From CAYNGH01 sp964396845 (lineage in GTDB: Bacteria > Vulcanimicrobiota > JAJTBE01 > CAYNGH01), in assembly GCA_964396845.1 (NCBI GenBank), contig CAYNGH010000027.1:1-27491 (forward strand): a stretch of DNA of 27,491 bases. The letters run 5' to 3'. Made by a program: the position numbers and the translations under genes. This document shows, piece after piece, positions 15,739-24,967 of the stretch. Numbering within the stretch: position 1 is the stretch's first letter; the number at the start of each line of letters is the position of its first letter. The notes under the pieces are model-generated. The model had not been told where the DNA came from, did no database searches, and was given only the letters and a program-made list of their open reading frames with translations.

Positions 15739-15769
15739 TTTGACCGTCCGGTTAAACCAATCGGTTAAA
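15739..15769. promoter_or_regulatory. Dyad operator, probable binding site of the adjacent TetR-type regulator
   Basis: A 31-bp palindrome centred on base 15754. Half-sites read TTTGACCG-TCC-GGTT on the left and AACC-AAT-CGGTTAAA on the right; 11 of 15 base pairs are symmetric and both core blocks (ACCG/CGGT and GGTT/AACC) are perfect. It contains a -35-like TTGACC (15740-15745) and runs into a TAAAAT (15766-15771) at a 20-bp spacing, so a bound repressor would block the promoter of the regulator-efflux operon. The TetR-type gene starts 23 bases later. The binding partner is inferred from position. Confidence 0.7.
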
Positions 15770-15791
15770 ATGTATGAAATTTGGTGACGCA

Positions 15792-16400
15792 ATGTCCGAT
15801 AAATGCAAAGAAAAAAGCGCCAGGGACAAAATATCCGCCGCTGCCCGGAAGGTGTTTTCCCAGAAGGGGTATCATGGCGCATCGGTGAATCTCATCGCCA
15901 CAGAAGCCGGTGTGAACAAAGCCCTGTTGTTTTATTACTTCAACTCCAAGAAAAATCTATACCAGGAAACAATCCAGAATATTTTTGCCACCCTCAGGGA
16001 AAACGTCACGGTACAAAAAGACAAGTTCTCCCACATTGAAGATCGCCTCAAGGAAACAATCCGTTTATACATTGATGAACTTTCAAAAAACAAGGATTTG
16101 ACCAGCCTGATTATCCGGGAAATTGCGGGACTGGGAATAGGGATGAGTCAGGATCTTGAAGAGCTGGTTAAAAATACCCGCCAGCCCATAACTGATGTTA
16201 TTCAGGAAGGAGTTTCCCAGGGAGTCTATCGGAATATAAATCCTGATTTCGTAGCAACCTCCATTGCGGGAATTCTGTATATGTTTTATCGCCATCCTTT
16301 TGACATGAAAATGGGAATGAAGGACGACGAGGTGTTTGACAATATCATCGATTTGATCAACAATGGAATACTCAACAAGGGACGCATCACATATGAATAA
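15792..16400 (+). CDS. TetR/AcrR-family transcriptional regulator of the efflux operon
   Basis: A 202-residue regulator. The start at ATG 15792 has GGTGA a few bases upstream; an in-frame ATG at 15774 is less well placed. The N-terminal DNA-binding domain is typical: AARKVFSQKGYHGASVNLIA then EAGVNKALLFYYFNSKKNLY (helix-turn-helix about residues 28-55 with the Y-Y-F-x-S-K pattern). The rest is the variable helical ligand-binding domain. Its stop overlaps the start of the TolC-type gene by 8 bases, so the regulator is first gene of the efflux operon. The dyad just upstream suggests autoregulation with relief by a pump substrate. The inducer is unknown. Confidence 0.93.
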   Translation: MSDKCKEKSARDKISAAARKVFSQKGYHGASVNLIATEAGVNKALLFYYFNSKKNLYQETIQNIFATLRENVTVQKDKFSHIEDRLKETIRLYIDELSKNKDLTSLIIREIAGLGIGMSQDLEELVKNTRQPITDVIQEGVSQGVYRNINPDFVATSIAGILYMFYRHPFDMKMGMKDDEVFDNIIDLINNGILNKGRITYE

Positions 16401-17814
16401 ATTTATCAGGAAACAGAAAATCTCACTTTTGCTGATAATCCTGCTTTTTCTAACAATTTCTCCGTTATGGGCCGTCCCCGAAGACAGGGACGAAGGGTTC
16501 ACCCCGTCAATCTTCAGTGTGGAGTCCATTGAATCAGTTGACGAAACCGGGGAAAAGGTGGTGAGGCTGGATCTGGATCAGGCAGTGAGCTTGGCCACCG
16601 CCAACAACCCCGACATCAAAATCGCAGAAGTTAGAATCGACCAGGCCATGGCCAACTATTACAAGGTCCGGGCAGGAATGAACATCAAGCTGAATCTGTC
16701 CGGTTCATACACCCGGATTGATCCGGTCAATGTGGCAAAATTCCAGATGGATCCCAACAAACCCGCCCAGAGCATCAAACTGGGGGACGAAAACAACTTT
16801 GCCGGCAGAGCAACTCTGGAAAAGGTGATAACCACATTCGGGCGACTGGAATATGCCATGGCTGCAGCAGCTCTGCAGGTGGCGGTCATGGAGGGAAACC
16901 ACGAAGCCGTCCGCCAGGAGATTATTCTCCAGACCAAGGAAGCTTATTTCCGGGCATTGCAGGCCAGGGGAATGGCCAGAATCGCCAGGGAAAAGCTGGA
17001 TATTGTCAATCAGCAGAACAGAATAACCCAGAACCTGTTTGATGCAGGCGTTGTTCCCCGTTTTGAAGTGCTCAAAGCTGAACTGGCAGTATCCCAGACC
17101 AGGCAACAGGTAATTACATTTCGCAAACGGGCCCAGCTGGCGGATTCAGCCCTGCTGAACCTGATTTTTCTTGACCAGTCCACTTCCATTATTCTGGAAA
17201 ACCCCGAAGAATTGCATATGGTGGATGCAAATCTGGAGCTGGCCCAGGCAATGGCCCTGGAAAAACGTCCCGAGGTCAAGGCTCTGCTTTTGAGTTACAA
17301 GGCGGTGGAATATCTCCTGGAGTCGGCCCGACGAGGTCAGAATCCGATGCTGTTGTTCACCTCCACTGCAGAAAATAAAACCATCAGCGGGTTCAACTCC
17401 AATCCCAACACCTTTACCCAGATGTTAGTGCTGTCCATACCTCTCTCTGACGGAGGGGAAACCGCAGCCAGCATCCAAAAAACCCGGGCAGAGTTAGAAG
17501 AACTGGAGCAGAATCTGCACAAACTGTATCAGGGCCTGCAACTTCAGGTCAAAGAAGCGGTTCTGACCATCAGGGAAGTGGAAGCCCGCCTGAAAGCTTC
17601 CCGGCAGGATGTGAAAACCGCCAGCGAAGGATATTCCATTGCCCGAACCCGTTATGAGAACGGTCTATCCACCAGCCTGGAGTTAAATGATGCCCTTCGA
17701 AGCCTTAACGAGTCAAAAATAAACCTTTTAGTTACCGAGAACGAATACAGAATAGCTGTTGCAAAACTGGAAAGAGCGACGGCCACTGCATGGAAAGAGG
17801 TTGCAGAAAAATGA
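16393..17814 (+). CDS. TolC-family outer-membrane efflux channel
   Basis: A 473-residue outer-membrane protein. I start at ATG 16393 (AAGGGA about 10 bases upstream), which gives a clear Sec signal peptide (KFIRKQKISLLLIILLFLTI, cleavage near LWA). The protein has the duplicated OEP helical pattern: DLDQAVSLATANNPDIKIAE at the start, a first long helix ending QTKEAYFRALQARGMARIA, the hinge FDAGVVPRFEVLKAELAVSQ, and the second repeat with SYKAVEYLLESARRGQNP and ARTRYENGLSTSLELNDAL. This indicates a trimeric barrel-and-tunnel channel. It overlaps tetR upstream and shares an ATGA junction with the adaptor gene. Its presence shows that the cell has an outer membrane. Confidence 0.93.
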   Translation: MNKFIRKQKISLLLIILLFLTISPLWAVPEDRDEGFTPSIFSVESIESVDETGEKVVRLDLDQAVSLATANNPDIKIAEVRIDQAMANYYKVRAGMNIKLNLSGSYTRIDPVNVAKFQMDPNKPAQSIKLGDENNFAGRATLEKVITTFGRLEYAMAAAALQVAVMEGNHEAVRQEIILQTKEAYFRALQARGMARIAREKLDIVNQQNRITQNLFDAGVVPRFEVLKAELAVSQTRQQVITFRKRAQLADSALLNLIFLDQSTSIILENPEELHMVDANLELAQAMALEKRPEVKALLLSYKAVEYLLESARRGQNPMLLFTSTAENKTISGFNSNPNTFTQMLVLSIPLSDGGETAASIQKTRAELEELEQNLHKLYQGLQLQVKEAVLTIREVEARLKASRQDVKTASEGYSIARTRYENGLSTSLELNDALRSLNESKINLLVTENEYRIAVAKLERATATAWKEVAEK

Positions 17815-19196
17815 ATCTTTACAGGAAATATTTTGTTTTGCTTTTCATCATCATATCGGCAATACTGTCGGCGGGGGGATGCGGGAGAAAAACCCACGAA
17901 GCCCCACCGGAAGCGGCAAAACCCGTGAAGCTTTCCAGGGTTCCCACAGGCACCATCAACCGGGAGATAAACTTCACCGGGACATTCGTATCCCGGAATC
18001 GCACCGAGGTCCTGCCCCGATATTCCGGAAGAGTAACCGGAGTATTCTTTGAAGAAGGGGATCGGGTGGAAGCCGGACAGTTGCTGGTACAGCTGGAGGA
18101 TGACGACCTGAAGGCTCAGTTGAATCAGTCCCTGGCTGCGGTGGAAGTCGCCAGAGCAAGGCTGGGGCAGGCCCAGTCAGGATACAAGCTCACATCCACA
18201 TCAACAGTGGCCCAGGTGGGGGCAGCCCGGCAGGGGGTTGATCTTGCCGATGAGGGTATCAAACAGGCAGAAGCCTCATACCAGAACGCCCTGGCAGAGT
18301 ATAACCGGATGAGCAACCTTTTCCAGAAGGGAGCCATATCCCGGCAGACTCTTGATAATGTCACCACTCAGTATCGAATCGCCAGAAGCCGGCTGGATGC
18401 TGCCAGAACTCAGAAACTACAAGCCCGGGAAAACCTCCATGTGGCAAAGGCCAACACCAACCAGTCCGATGTAAGCCTCAGCGACATCAGCGCCGCATCA
18501 GCAGGTATCACCCAGGCCCAGGCCAATGTAGAATATCTCAGGGTTCTTCTGGGTTTCACCCGGATCAAGGCTCCTATGGCAGGGGTCATCACCATACGGG
18601 GAGTTGAGCCTGGCCAGCTGGTTGCTCCCGGCGACAAGACCCCCATAGCAGCGATAACAGATAATTCTATTGTATATATGGAATCGGTCATTCCGGAATC
18701 GGAAATTCAGGGAATATCAGTGGGCGACACCGTGAACATCACCGTCAAGGCTCTGGGCGACCGGAAGTTCACAGGCCATGTTCAGTCGGTCATCCCCACA
18801 GCGGATCCCAAATCCAGAACCTTCCGTATAAAAGTATCGGTGGATAATCCCCGGGAAGCCATAAAGAACGGCATGTCTGCAAGGGCAGAAATGCTGGTGG
18901 AAGAGCTTTCCGGCATTGTCATCCCCCGGCACTGGCTGAAAATCATCGAAGGGGAGTTTTATGTGGCCCAACCCAATGATGAAAACCGGGCTGTCCACAA
19001 GAAGATATCCCTGGCCTATTATAATGAAGAAAAAGCCCTGGTCAGGGAAGGCCTTCAGGCAGGAGAAAAGCTGGTATCAGTGGGACAGGATATTCTCAGG
19101 GACGGGGATCTTCTGGACATTCAGGGTGAAGTGGAGCCTCAGTTCCATTTGAACGATAACGATTCGCCAGTGGAAGAATCACATCATGCCCGGTGA
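17811..19196 (+). CDS. RND efflux periplasmic adaptor (membrane fusion) lipoprotein
   Basis: A 461-residue adaptor linking the RND pump to the TolC-type channel. ATG 17811 overlaps the preceding stop (ATGA). The signal sequence ends in a lipobox-like SAGGC with Cys24 as the likely lipid site. The order is as in AcrA/MexA: a beta-barrel strand PTGTINREINFTGTF, a lipoyl half-motif near residue 75 (VFFEEGDRVEAGQLLVQLED), a long alpha-hairpin (about 95-215), the second lipoyl half (LGFTRIKAPMAGVITIRGVE), the barrel with VGDTVNITVKALGDRKFTGHV and a membrane-proximal domain. The ribosome site AGAGG is in the end of the upstream gene. It is the middle gene of the efflux operon. Confidence 0.93.
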   Translation: MNLYRKYFVLLFIIISAILSAGGCGRKTHEAPPEAAKPVKLSRVPTGTINREINFTGTFVSRNRTEVLPRYSGRVTGVFFEEGDRVEAGQLLVQLEDDDLKAQLNQSLAAVEVARARLGQAQSGYKLTSTSTVAQVGAARQGVDLADEGIKQAEASYQNALAEYNRMSNLFQKGAISRQTLDNVTTQYRIARSRLDAARTQKLQARENLHVAKANTNQSDVSLSDISAASAGITQAQANVEYLRVLLGFTRIKAPMAGVITIRGVEPGQLVAPGDKTPIAAITDNSIVYMESVIPESEIQGISVGDTVNITVKALGDRKFTGHVQSVIPTADPKSRTFRIKVSVDNPREAIKNGMSARAEMLVEELSGIVIPRHWLKIIEGEFYVAQPNDENRAVHKKISLAYYNEEKALVREGLQAGEKLVSVGQDILRDGDLLDIQGEVEPQFHLNDNDSPVEESHHAR

Positions 19197-19245
19197 TCAG
19201 GCATTCATCGAATCCGGGGCCCAGCCCTGCAAGGAGTGAACATCG

Positions 19246-22200
19246 TTGAACATATTTGGATTTTCCGTAAAAAGGCCTGTCACGGTGACGGTCATCCTTC
19301 TGGCTGTTATAGTCATCGGGTTGATCTTTGGCAGCCGTATCAATATCGAGGACTTCCCCCGGATAGAAATCCCCGTGGTTACAGTGCAGACCATTTACCA
19401 GGGTGCCGGCCCCGAAGAAATCGAAGAACAGATCACCATCCCCGTGGAAGAGGCCGTGGGCAGTGTCAGCAATATTGACGAAATCGAATCCATATCCCAG
19501 GAGAACCTTTCAGTTGTCATCGTGCGTTTTAATTACGGCACAGACATGAATGCCGCGGCGGCGGATATCCGGGAAAAGATGGACAGAATCACCACAGTTC
19601 TGCCCAGCGCCGCTGAAAGCCCGGTAATCTCCAAGGCAGATGTGGGGGACACCCCCATTGTCCGGCTCACCCTGACAGGCCCCGAAGGCAACCTGCGACG
19701 GCTCCGATCCGTTGCCAACAACGATGTAAAAAAAGAGATAGAAAAGATCGGCGGGATTTCATCGGTAACAGTTTCCGGTGGCCAGGAAAGGGCACTGGTG
19801 GTAAAGGTTGACCGGGACAGAATGGAAGCCCGCAACATTTCTGTCAACCAGATAGTCAACAGCATCGCCAAAGAAAACCAGAACATCCCGTCAGGACGAA
19901 TCACCACGGACCTGCTGGAATTTTCCGTGCGGGCCATGGGTGAACTTGAAGATGTTAAAGATTTCAACAGCCTTATGGTGGGGCAGGCCAACGGCACCCC
20001 CATATATCTGGAGGATGTAGCCGAGGTATATGACGACATAAAAGAAGTGCGCACCAAGACCCGGATAAACGGCAGTTCCTGCGTAACCATTGAAGTGCGA
20101 AAAAACACCGACGCCAATACGGTAAATGTGGCAAGAGATGTAAAGACTGCAGTGGCAGGGGTTCAGAAAACTCTTCCCGAAGGCTTCAATCTGACCGTAT
20201 CCTATGACTCATCCCGGTTCATTCTGGAAGCCATCAGCAACCTCCAAAGCACAGCTCTCCAGGGAGCCCTGCTGGCAGTACTGATGGTCCTTCTGTTCCT
20301 GGGTTCGGCCCGGTCAACCTTGGTCATAGCCCTGTCCATTCCCTCATCGGTGATTGCAACCTTCCTGCTGATGTATTTCAACAATTTCACCGTGAATATG
20401 ATGACCCTGGTGGGCTTCATTCTGGCGGTGGGAAATATCGTGGATGCATCCATTGTGGTATTGGAGAATATCTTCCGCCATATTGAAATGGGCAAGGATA
20501 CCATTGAAGCTGCGGTTGACGGCTCCCGGGAAGTAGGGGGAGCTGTTATGGGCGCGGCCCTGACCACCGCCATAGTATTTGTACCGGTAATGCTCATCGA
20601 AGGCCTGCCGGGACAGATATTCACTCCCCTGGCCAAGACTTTTATCTTTGCCATTCTAACATCCCTGGCCATGGCAATTTTTATGGTGCCTATGCTGGCA
20701 TCCCGTTTTTTAAGGGGTGAGCTGGAGCGAAAAAACGATCCAAAAAAACTCATCGGAAAATTCAATAACTGGTTCTCCGGGGTTTTTGAAAAAATCACCG
20801 GGATTTACAAGGTAATCCTGAACTGGTCCCTGAGGCATCGTTTTCTTGTGATCCTGTTTTCCCTGATCTTTCTGGGAGTAAGCCTCTATTCTGCCCGTTT
20901 TCTGCGCCTGGAACTTCAGGGCCGGTGGGATCGGGGCGATTTCATGGTGAGTATCGAAACCCCTGTGGGTTCATCCATCAGTCGGACAGAATTAGTGACC
21001 CTGGAAGTGGAGGAGTTCATCCTGAAAAACACTCCGGAATACGATTCCATCATCACCGATATCGGCCAGGGCCCATCGGGTGCACGCCGGGGAGCAAGGG
21101 GGGCCACCGGGGCAGTTCCCCGGATGGGAGGCATATCGGTAGCCCTGAAACCTGCGGATATCCGTCAGCAACAGGGCCAGAGGGACATGTATCAGGTTCA
21201 GGATATGATTACTGAACAGTTCAGAAATTACGCCGGTGCTAACATCCAGGTAGAGTCAACATTTAATATCTCGGGGAAAAAGCCTCTGGAAATTCTGGTT
21301 CGAGGCAATGATCAGGATATTCTGGCCCAGATAGCCACCCGCCTCATGGAAAAGCTCCAGAATGTGAGAGGACTGAGAAACCTGGATCTCAGCTACCGTC
21401 CCGGCGCGCCGGAATTCAGGATTATCATCGACCGGAAAAAAGCCGGGGAGTTGGGATTTGGCTCTCAGGAAGTTGCCGGAACCCTGCGGGCATTGCTGTC
21501 CGAGGATGAGGTGAGCAAATTTCGTGACGAAGGAAACGAATACGATATATTTGTTCAACTGCCGGAAAGCCAGCGGGACTCCACAGAAAAAATCAAAAAC
21601 CTTAAGCTGATAACCCCATCGGGGAAACAGGTCCCCCTGTCGGAAGTGGCAGAGGTTGTGCCGTCTTTTGGCCCATCCAGCATAACCCGGCGGGATCGCG
21701 CCCGCTATGTATCGGTTCAGGCGGACACCACCGGCGATGTGGCTCTTTCGGAGATGCTGGCGGAAGTGATGCCGATTCTTGAACAGGAACAGCTTCCCTC
21801 GGGATATGACCTGACAATTGCCGGAGAAGAACAACAGCGGGGAGAAATCTTCGATGAAATGTTCCAGGCCCTTTTTCTTGCCATCATACTGGTCTATGTA
21901 TTTCTGGCGGTGCAGTTTGAATCGTTCCTGCATCCCTTCACCATCATGCTCTCCGTCCCCCTTGAGCTGGGGGGTCTTTTTGGAGCGCTATTCATCACCA
22001 ACACCACCATGACCATGTTTACTCTTCTGGGAGTTATCATGCTGGTGGGAATTGTGGTTTCCGCAGCTATTGTATTAATTGACTACATCATCCAGCGGAA
22101 GGAATCCGGCATGGACACCATGGATGCCATCCGGGAAGCTGCTCCCCTGCGGGTGAGGCCCATTATGATGACCATCGGCACAACCATACTGGCTATGATC

Positions 22201-22365
22201 CCCCTGGCTCTGGGACTGAAGGCCGGCACAGAGCTTTACCAGCCCATGGCCATCGGCGCCATCGGTGGGCTTTTAACCTCATCAGTACTGACATTGCTGG
22301 TGATACCCGTGGTATATTCCCTGCTGGAAGAACTTAAGGAAAAAAAATCCAAAAAAAATATTTAA
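19246..22365 (+). CDS. RND-family efflux transporter (HAE-1/AcrB-like), atypical proton-relay residues
   Basis: A 1039-residue inner-membrane pump with the usual twelve-helix, two-repeat design and large periplasmic loops. Start is TTG 19246: AAGGAG is 9 bases upstream and an in-frame TGA at 19237 rules out an earlier start. It begins MNIFGFSVKRPVTVTVILLAV, as this family does. Helix 4 reads VGNIVDASIVVLENI: the first Asp (residue 400, AcrB Asp407) is kept, the second is Ala401. Helix 10 reads GIVVSAAIVLIDY, with Ser939 at the position of AcrB Lys940. A Gly/Arg-rich stretch lies near residue 615. The start lies 49 bp after the adaptor gene. A terminator follows at 22603. Confidence 0.95.
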   Translation: MNIFGFSVKRPVTVTVILLAVIVIGLIFGSRINIEDFPRIEIPVVTVQTIYQGAGPEEIEEQITIPVEEAVGSVSNIDEIESISQENLSVVIVRFNYGTDMNAAAADIREKMDRITTVLPSAAESPVISKADVGDTPIVRLTLTGPEGNLRRLRSVANNDVKKEIEKIGGISSVTVSGGQERALVVKVDRDRMEARNISVNQIVNSIAKENQNIPSGRITTDLLEFSVRAMGELEDVKDFNSLMVGQANGTPIYLEDVAEVYDDIKEVRTKTRINGSSCVTIEVRKNTDANTVNVARDVKTAVAGVQKTLPEGFNLTVSYDSSRFILEAISNLQSTALQGALLAVLMVLLFLGSARSTLVIALSIPSSVIATFLLMYFNNFTVNMMTLVGFILAVGNIVDASIVVLENIFRHIEMGKDTIEAAVDGSREVGGAVMGAALTTAIVFVPVMLIEGLPGQIFTPLAKTFIFAILTSLAMAIFMVPMLASRFLRGELERKNDPKKLIGKFNNWFSGVFEKITGIYKVILNWSLRHRFLVILFSLIFLGVSLYSARFLRLELQGRWDRGDFMVSIETPVGSSISRTELVTLEVEEFILKNTPEYDSIITDIGQGPSGARRGARGATGAVPRMGGISVALKPADIRQQQGQRDMYQVQDMITEQFRNYAGANIQVESTFNISGKKPLEILVRGNDQDILAQIATRLMEKLQNVRGLRNLDLSYRPGAPEFRIIIDRKKAGELGFGSQEVAGTLRALLSEDEVSKFRDEGNEYDIFVQLPESQRDSTEKIKNLKLITPSGKQVPLSEVAEVVPSFGPSSITRRDRARYVSVQADTTGDVALSEMLAEVMPILEQEQLPSGYDLTIAGEEQQRGEIFDEMFQALFLAIILVYVFLAVQFESFLHPFTIMLSVPLELGGLFGALFITNTTMTMFTLLGVIMLVGIVVSAAIVLIDYIIQRKESGMDTMDAIREAAPLRVRPIMMTIGTTILAMIPLALGLKAGTELYQPMAIGAIGGLLTSSVLTLLVIPVVYSLLEELKEKKSKKNI

Positions 22366-22676
22366 ATTGAAAGTGAATCATGAAAATACTGGTAAATAGG
22401 ATAAGTAACAAGGAAAAAGTATAAAACATCATGACCGGACGTAGCAATAGACACAGCAATATACGATGTAGCAGAAAGAGCAGTTTTTGAAGCAGGATAG
22501 GCAGTAATATAAGGTTTTATGACATTATACCGGTTATGATGTTCATTTTTAAAACTCAATAGGTAATCCCCAACCCATCCCCCTATTATACTCATAGTAA
22601 AAAGTCGGAAGACCCCCTTCCGACTCTTTTTTTTATCAGAGAAGGGCCATGGGCCGCAAGATGGAATACCCCAGAC
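22366..22676. other. AT-rich gap without a convincing gene
   Basis: About 310 bp between the RND gene and the membrane-protein gene. It is clearly more AT-rich than its neighbours. It holds the terminator at 22603-22636 and, at 22522-22542, an imperfect palindrome centred on ACCGGT (eight of ten base pairs symmetric). A 121-codon minus-strand frame (22362-22727) runs through it but has no recognisable domain or ribosome site and crosses the terminator, so I do not call it. I see no clear promoter for the downstream gene. Confidence 0.6.
22603..22636 (+). terminator. Intrinsic terminator of the efflux operon
   Basis: Perfect 8-bp stem AGTCGGAA/TTCCGACT, 7-base loop, followed by C and an uninterrupted run of T (about eight). 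On the opposite strand the stem is followed by TTTT, so it may work in both directions. Confidence 0.88.
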
Positions 22677-24851
22677 ATGGAAGACAAAGAAGTGTTGGAA
22701 GGTCAGATTAGCCAGAAACCATCCCATAGCCCGCCCCTGTCAGATGGCTCGGGAAGATTCCCCCAGTGCCTGATTTCGCCGGGGCCGGGGTTTGTCATCA
22801 TACTTTATGCATTTATGGCGGTGGTGTTCACATATCCCCTTATTTTATATCTTTCCACCGGAATCATCGGAGATCAGCAGGGAGATGTATGGAAGCATCT
22901 ATGGGGTTTCTGGTGGATTAACCATACCATCGCCACCGAAGGATACTTCCCCCTGTCCACAGTTCTCCTGGACTACCCCTATGGCGGAAGCCTGTTTTTC
23001 ATCGATCCTCTGGGGGCTGTCATGTCGATTCCCCTGCAGGTTTTTTTCTCTCCCGGGGTTTCCTATAACCTTGTGGTTCTAATAAATCTTATCCTGGGAG
23101 CCTGGTGCATGCAGGCCCTGGCCTTTCATTTTACCAGAGATCGGGCATCATCGATTCTGGCGGGAACCGGCTATGCTTTCACAGCATATATGCTGGCATA
23201 CCTCACCAGCGGAGTTTCCGAAACCTTCAACATATGGGGAATACCCCTGTTTCTTCTATTCTTTGATCGGATGACCCGCAGAAAAGGTGAATCCATGGTT
23301 CTGCCCGCGGTCGGGGCTTTTCTTGTGGCGACCCTGGGCTCATGGTATTATGGAATAACCTGCGTTCTTTTTGGGGGCCTTCTTTATGCCTGCCGGATTA
23401 TATCCCGGACAATATCAACAAAAAAACAATCCACCGCCAGTCAACCCACACCCCATACCTCCATGATGGAAACCGTGGAGCAGGCTTTTCCCCACCGGGT
23501 TGACCGGGAAACAAAAGTTATCATCCGCCGGGAGCCTTTATCCGGCAATGATACAGCAAAAGAACTAAGCAGAAAACCAACCCCGGCGACAGCAGGGGCA
23601 ATACTGGCGGGGATTCTTGTTCTTATTCCCCTTATTCTGTCACTTGCCGGCAGAGGAGATTCCCTGGGCCGATGGGCAATGGTTACCGTCATTGGAGCTG
23701 TTGTGACAGCAACAACGGGACTCCTTCTGAAGCTGTCACGCCGGCAGAGTTCAATCCGCCGGGATTCTCTTTTGCCGTCGCTGATCCGCCTGGGGGCCTT
23801 CTGTCTTGTGACAGGAATTCTGGTCCTGCCCATGTATGTCACCTTCAGAATGACCATCAATGAACCCTCGGGGATGGTTCAGCGACAGCGAACCGCTGAA
23901 TACATCAGGCTTTACCTGTCGGAAGGCTTTCACAATGTCAGCCGTCTTGCAGATTACCTGAGGCCGGGAAAGAATCGGGCAGATCGGACATATACCGTTG
24001 ACCGGTTAACCCGGTCATCCTACGGGGGATGGATCCTGATGATTCTTGCCCTTGCCGGATTTGTCACCGCCCGGCGGAAGCCATGGTTCGGCTTTTTTGC
24101 CACAGGAGCATTCCTGTTCGTGATGCTTTCCCTGGGGCCTTTTCTTTACCTGGACTGGGGAATCGGTCTGGAAAAGCCCTTTTTCTTTTATATGTGGCTC
24201 TATAAATATCTGCCCTTCTTTGACCAGGTGTCCATCCCTTACCGCTTCAACCTGCCGGCGATGCTGTGCATATCCATGATGGCAACATACGGGCTTTCGG
24301 CCATCAGCCACAGGTTTAATCCCCGGTGTCGAACTCTTGCCGTGATCATTATTTCCCTGACAGTGCTGACAGAAGTAATCCTCATCTCGCCGGGGCCTTA
24401 CCCGGTGCCGATTTCAGAGCTTGCCACACCCCAAATCTATCAAAAGATGGCCCTGGACCAGGAGTATTACGGCATCATTGATCTGCCGATACAAAGGGGA
24501 AAGGGGGAGCTTTCATGCGGTGAGTATTTTTACTATCAGACCACCCACCAAAAGGGAATCCCCTACACCGTGGAAGGCACCATCCCCCGATACATATACC
24601 AGAACCCCTTCACCCTGGCCCTCTACCGGCTGGAACGGGGAATCCCCTTTCCCCATAGCCATCAGGATCTCCTCAGCCGGCACAAAGATCACCTCAGGCA
24701 AATGAGATTCCGTTATATTGTGGTCCACGACAACTATCTGTCGCCGGCGCAAAGGGCTCGGATTCATCCCTTTCTGGAATATTTCCTGGGGCCTTCCAAA
24801 GATGGAGGTTCAGGGCTGAAGGTTTATTCCATCAATCCTGTTCAACGATAA
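22677..24851 (+). CDS. Multispanning membrane protein, GT-C glycosyltransferase-like, function unknown
   Basis: A 724-residue protein with about a dozen hydrophobic segments starting near residue 37. The first outside loop has a GDQQGDVWKHLWGFWW block (acidic residues followed by aromatic ones), the layout expected of GT-C type lipid-linked sugar transferases and of YfhO-like proteins. A charged, helical cytoplasmic insert of about 80 residues (about 240-315, with many Lys/Arg/Thr) separates the first and second membrane blocks. The last 140 residues are soluble and include RYIVVHDNYLSP. The ribosome site at ATG 22677 is weak, and a terminator ends 40 bases before it. It is a single gene with no glycosylation cluster beside it. 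The fold assignment rests on layout and is tentative. Confidence 0.72.
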   Translation: MEDKEVLEGQISQKPSHSPPLSDGSGRFPQCLISPGPGFVIILYAFMAVVFTYPLILYLSTGIIGDQQGDVWKHLWGFWWINHTIATEGYFPLSTVLLDYPYGGSLFFIDPLGAVMSIPLQVFFSPGVSYNLVVLINLILGAWCMQALAFHFTRDRASSILAGTGYAFTAYMLAYLTSGVSETFNIWGIPLFLLFFDRMTRRKGESMVLPAVGAFLVATLGSWYYGITCVLFGGLLYACRIISRTISTKKQSTASQPTPHTSMMETVEQAFPHRVDRETKVIIRREPLSGNDTAKELSRKPTPATAGAILAGILVLIPLILSLAGRGDSLGRWAMVTVIGAVVTATTGLLLKLSRRQSSIRRDSLLPSLIRLGAFCLVTGILVLPMYVTFRMTINEPSGMVQRQRTAEYIRLYLSEGFHNVSRLADYLRPGKNRADRTYTVDRLTRSSYGGWILMILALAGFVTARRKPWFGFFATGAFLFVMLSLGPFLYLDWGIGLEKPFFFYMWLYKYLPFFDQVSIPYRFNLPAMLCISMMATYGLSAISHRFNPRCRTLAVIIISLTVLTEVILISPGPYPVPISELATPQIYQKMALDQEYYGIIDLPIQRGKGELSCGEYFYYQTTHQKGIPYTVEGTIPRYIYQNPFTLALYRLERGIPFPHSHQDLLSRHKDHLRQMRFRYIVVHDNYLSPAQRARIHPFLEYFLGPSKDGGSGLKVYSINPVQR

Positions 24852-24967
24852 TCAGGTGGACAAACAGATTACCATATAAAGATTCTTGATATTTATACAC
24901 TAAATTTTTTTATTAATCCGAATCCCCATGGGAGGATCTGCATCTAAAGAAAAGAACAAGAGTTGGG

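Noticed and set aside
22362..22727. A 121-codon minus-strand frame over the gap after the RND gene
   Set aside because: No recognisable domain, no ribosome site, and it crosses a strong terminator and the start of the next gene. Probably a chance open frame in AT-rich DNA.
23999..24017. Near-perfect palindrome TGACCGGTTAACCCGGTCA inside the membrane-protein gene, sharing TGACCG and GGTTAA with the efflux operator
   Set aside because: It lies in the middle of a coding region and lacks the 3-bp spacers of the operator, so I treat it as chance, though a binding test could include it.
24891..24900. DnaA-box-like TTATACACT upstream of grpE
   Set aside because: A single one-mismatch match without neighbours is expected by chance.
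24852..24967. Sigma-32-like heat-shock promoter (CTTGATA and CCCCAT) before grpE
   Set aside because: The two boxes are about 30 bp apart, too far for a sigma-32 promoter.
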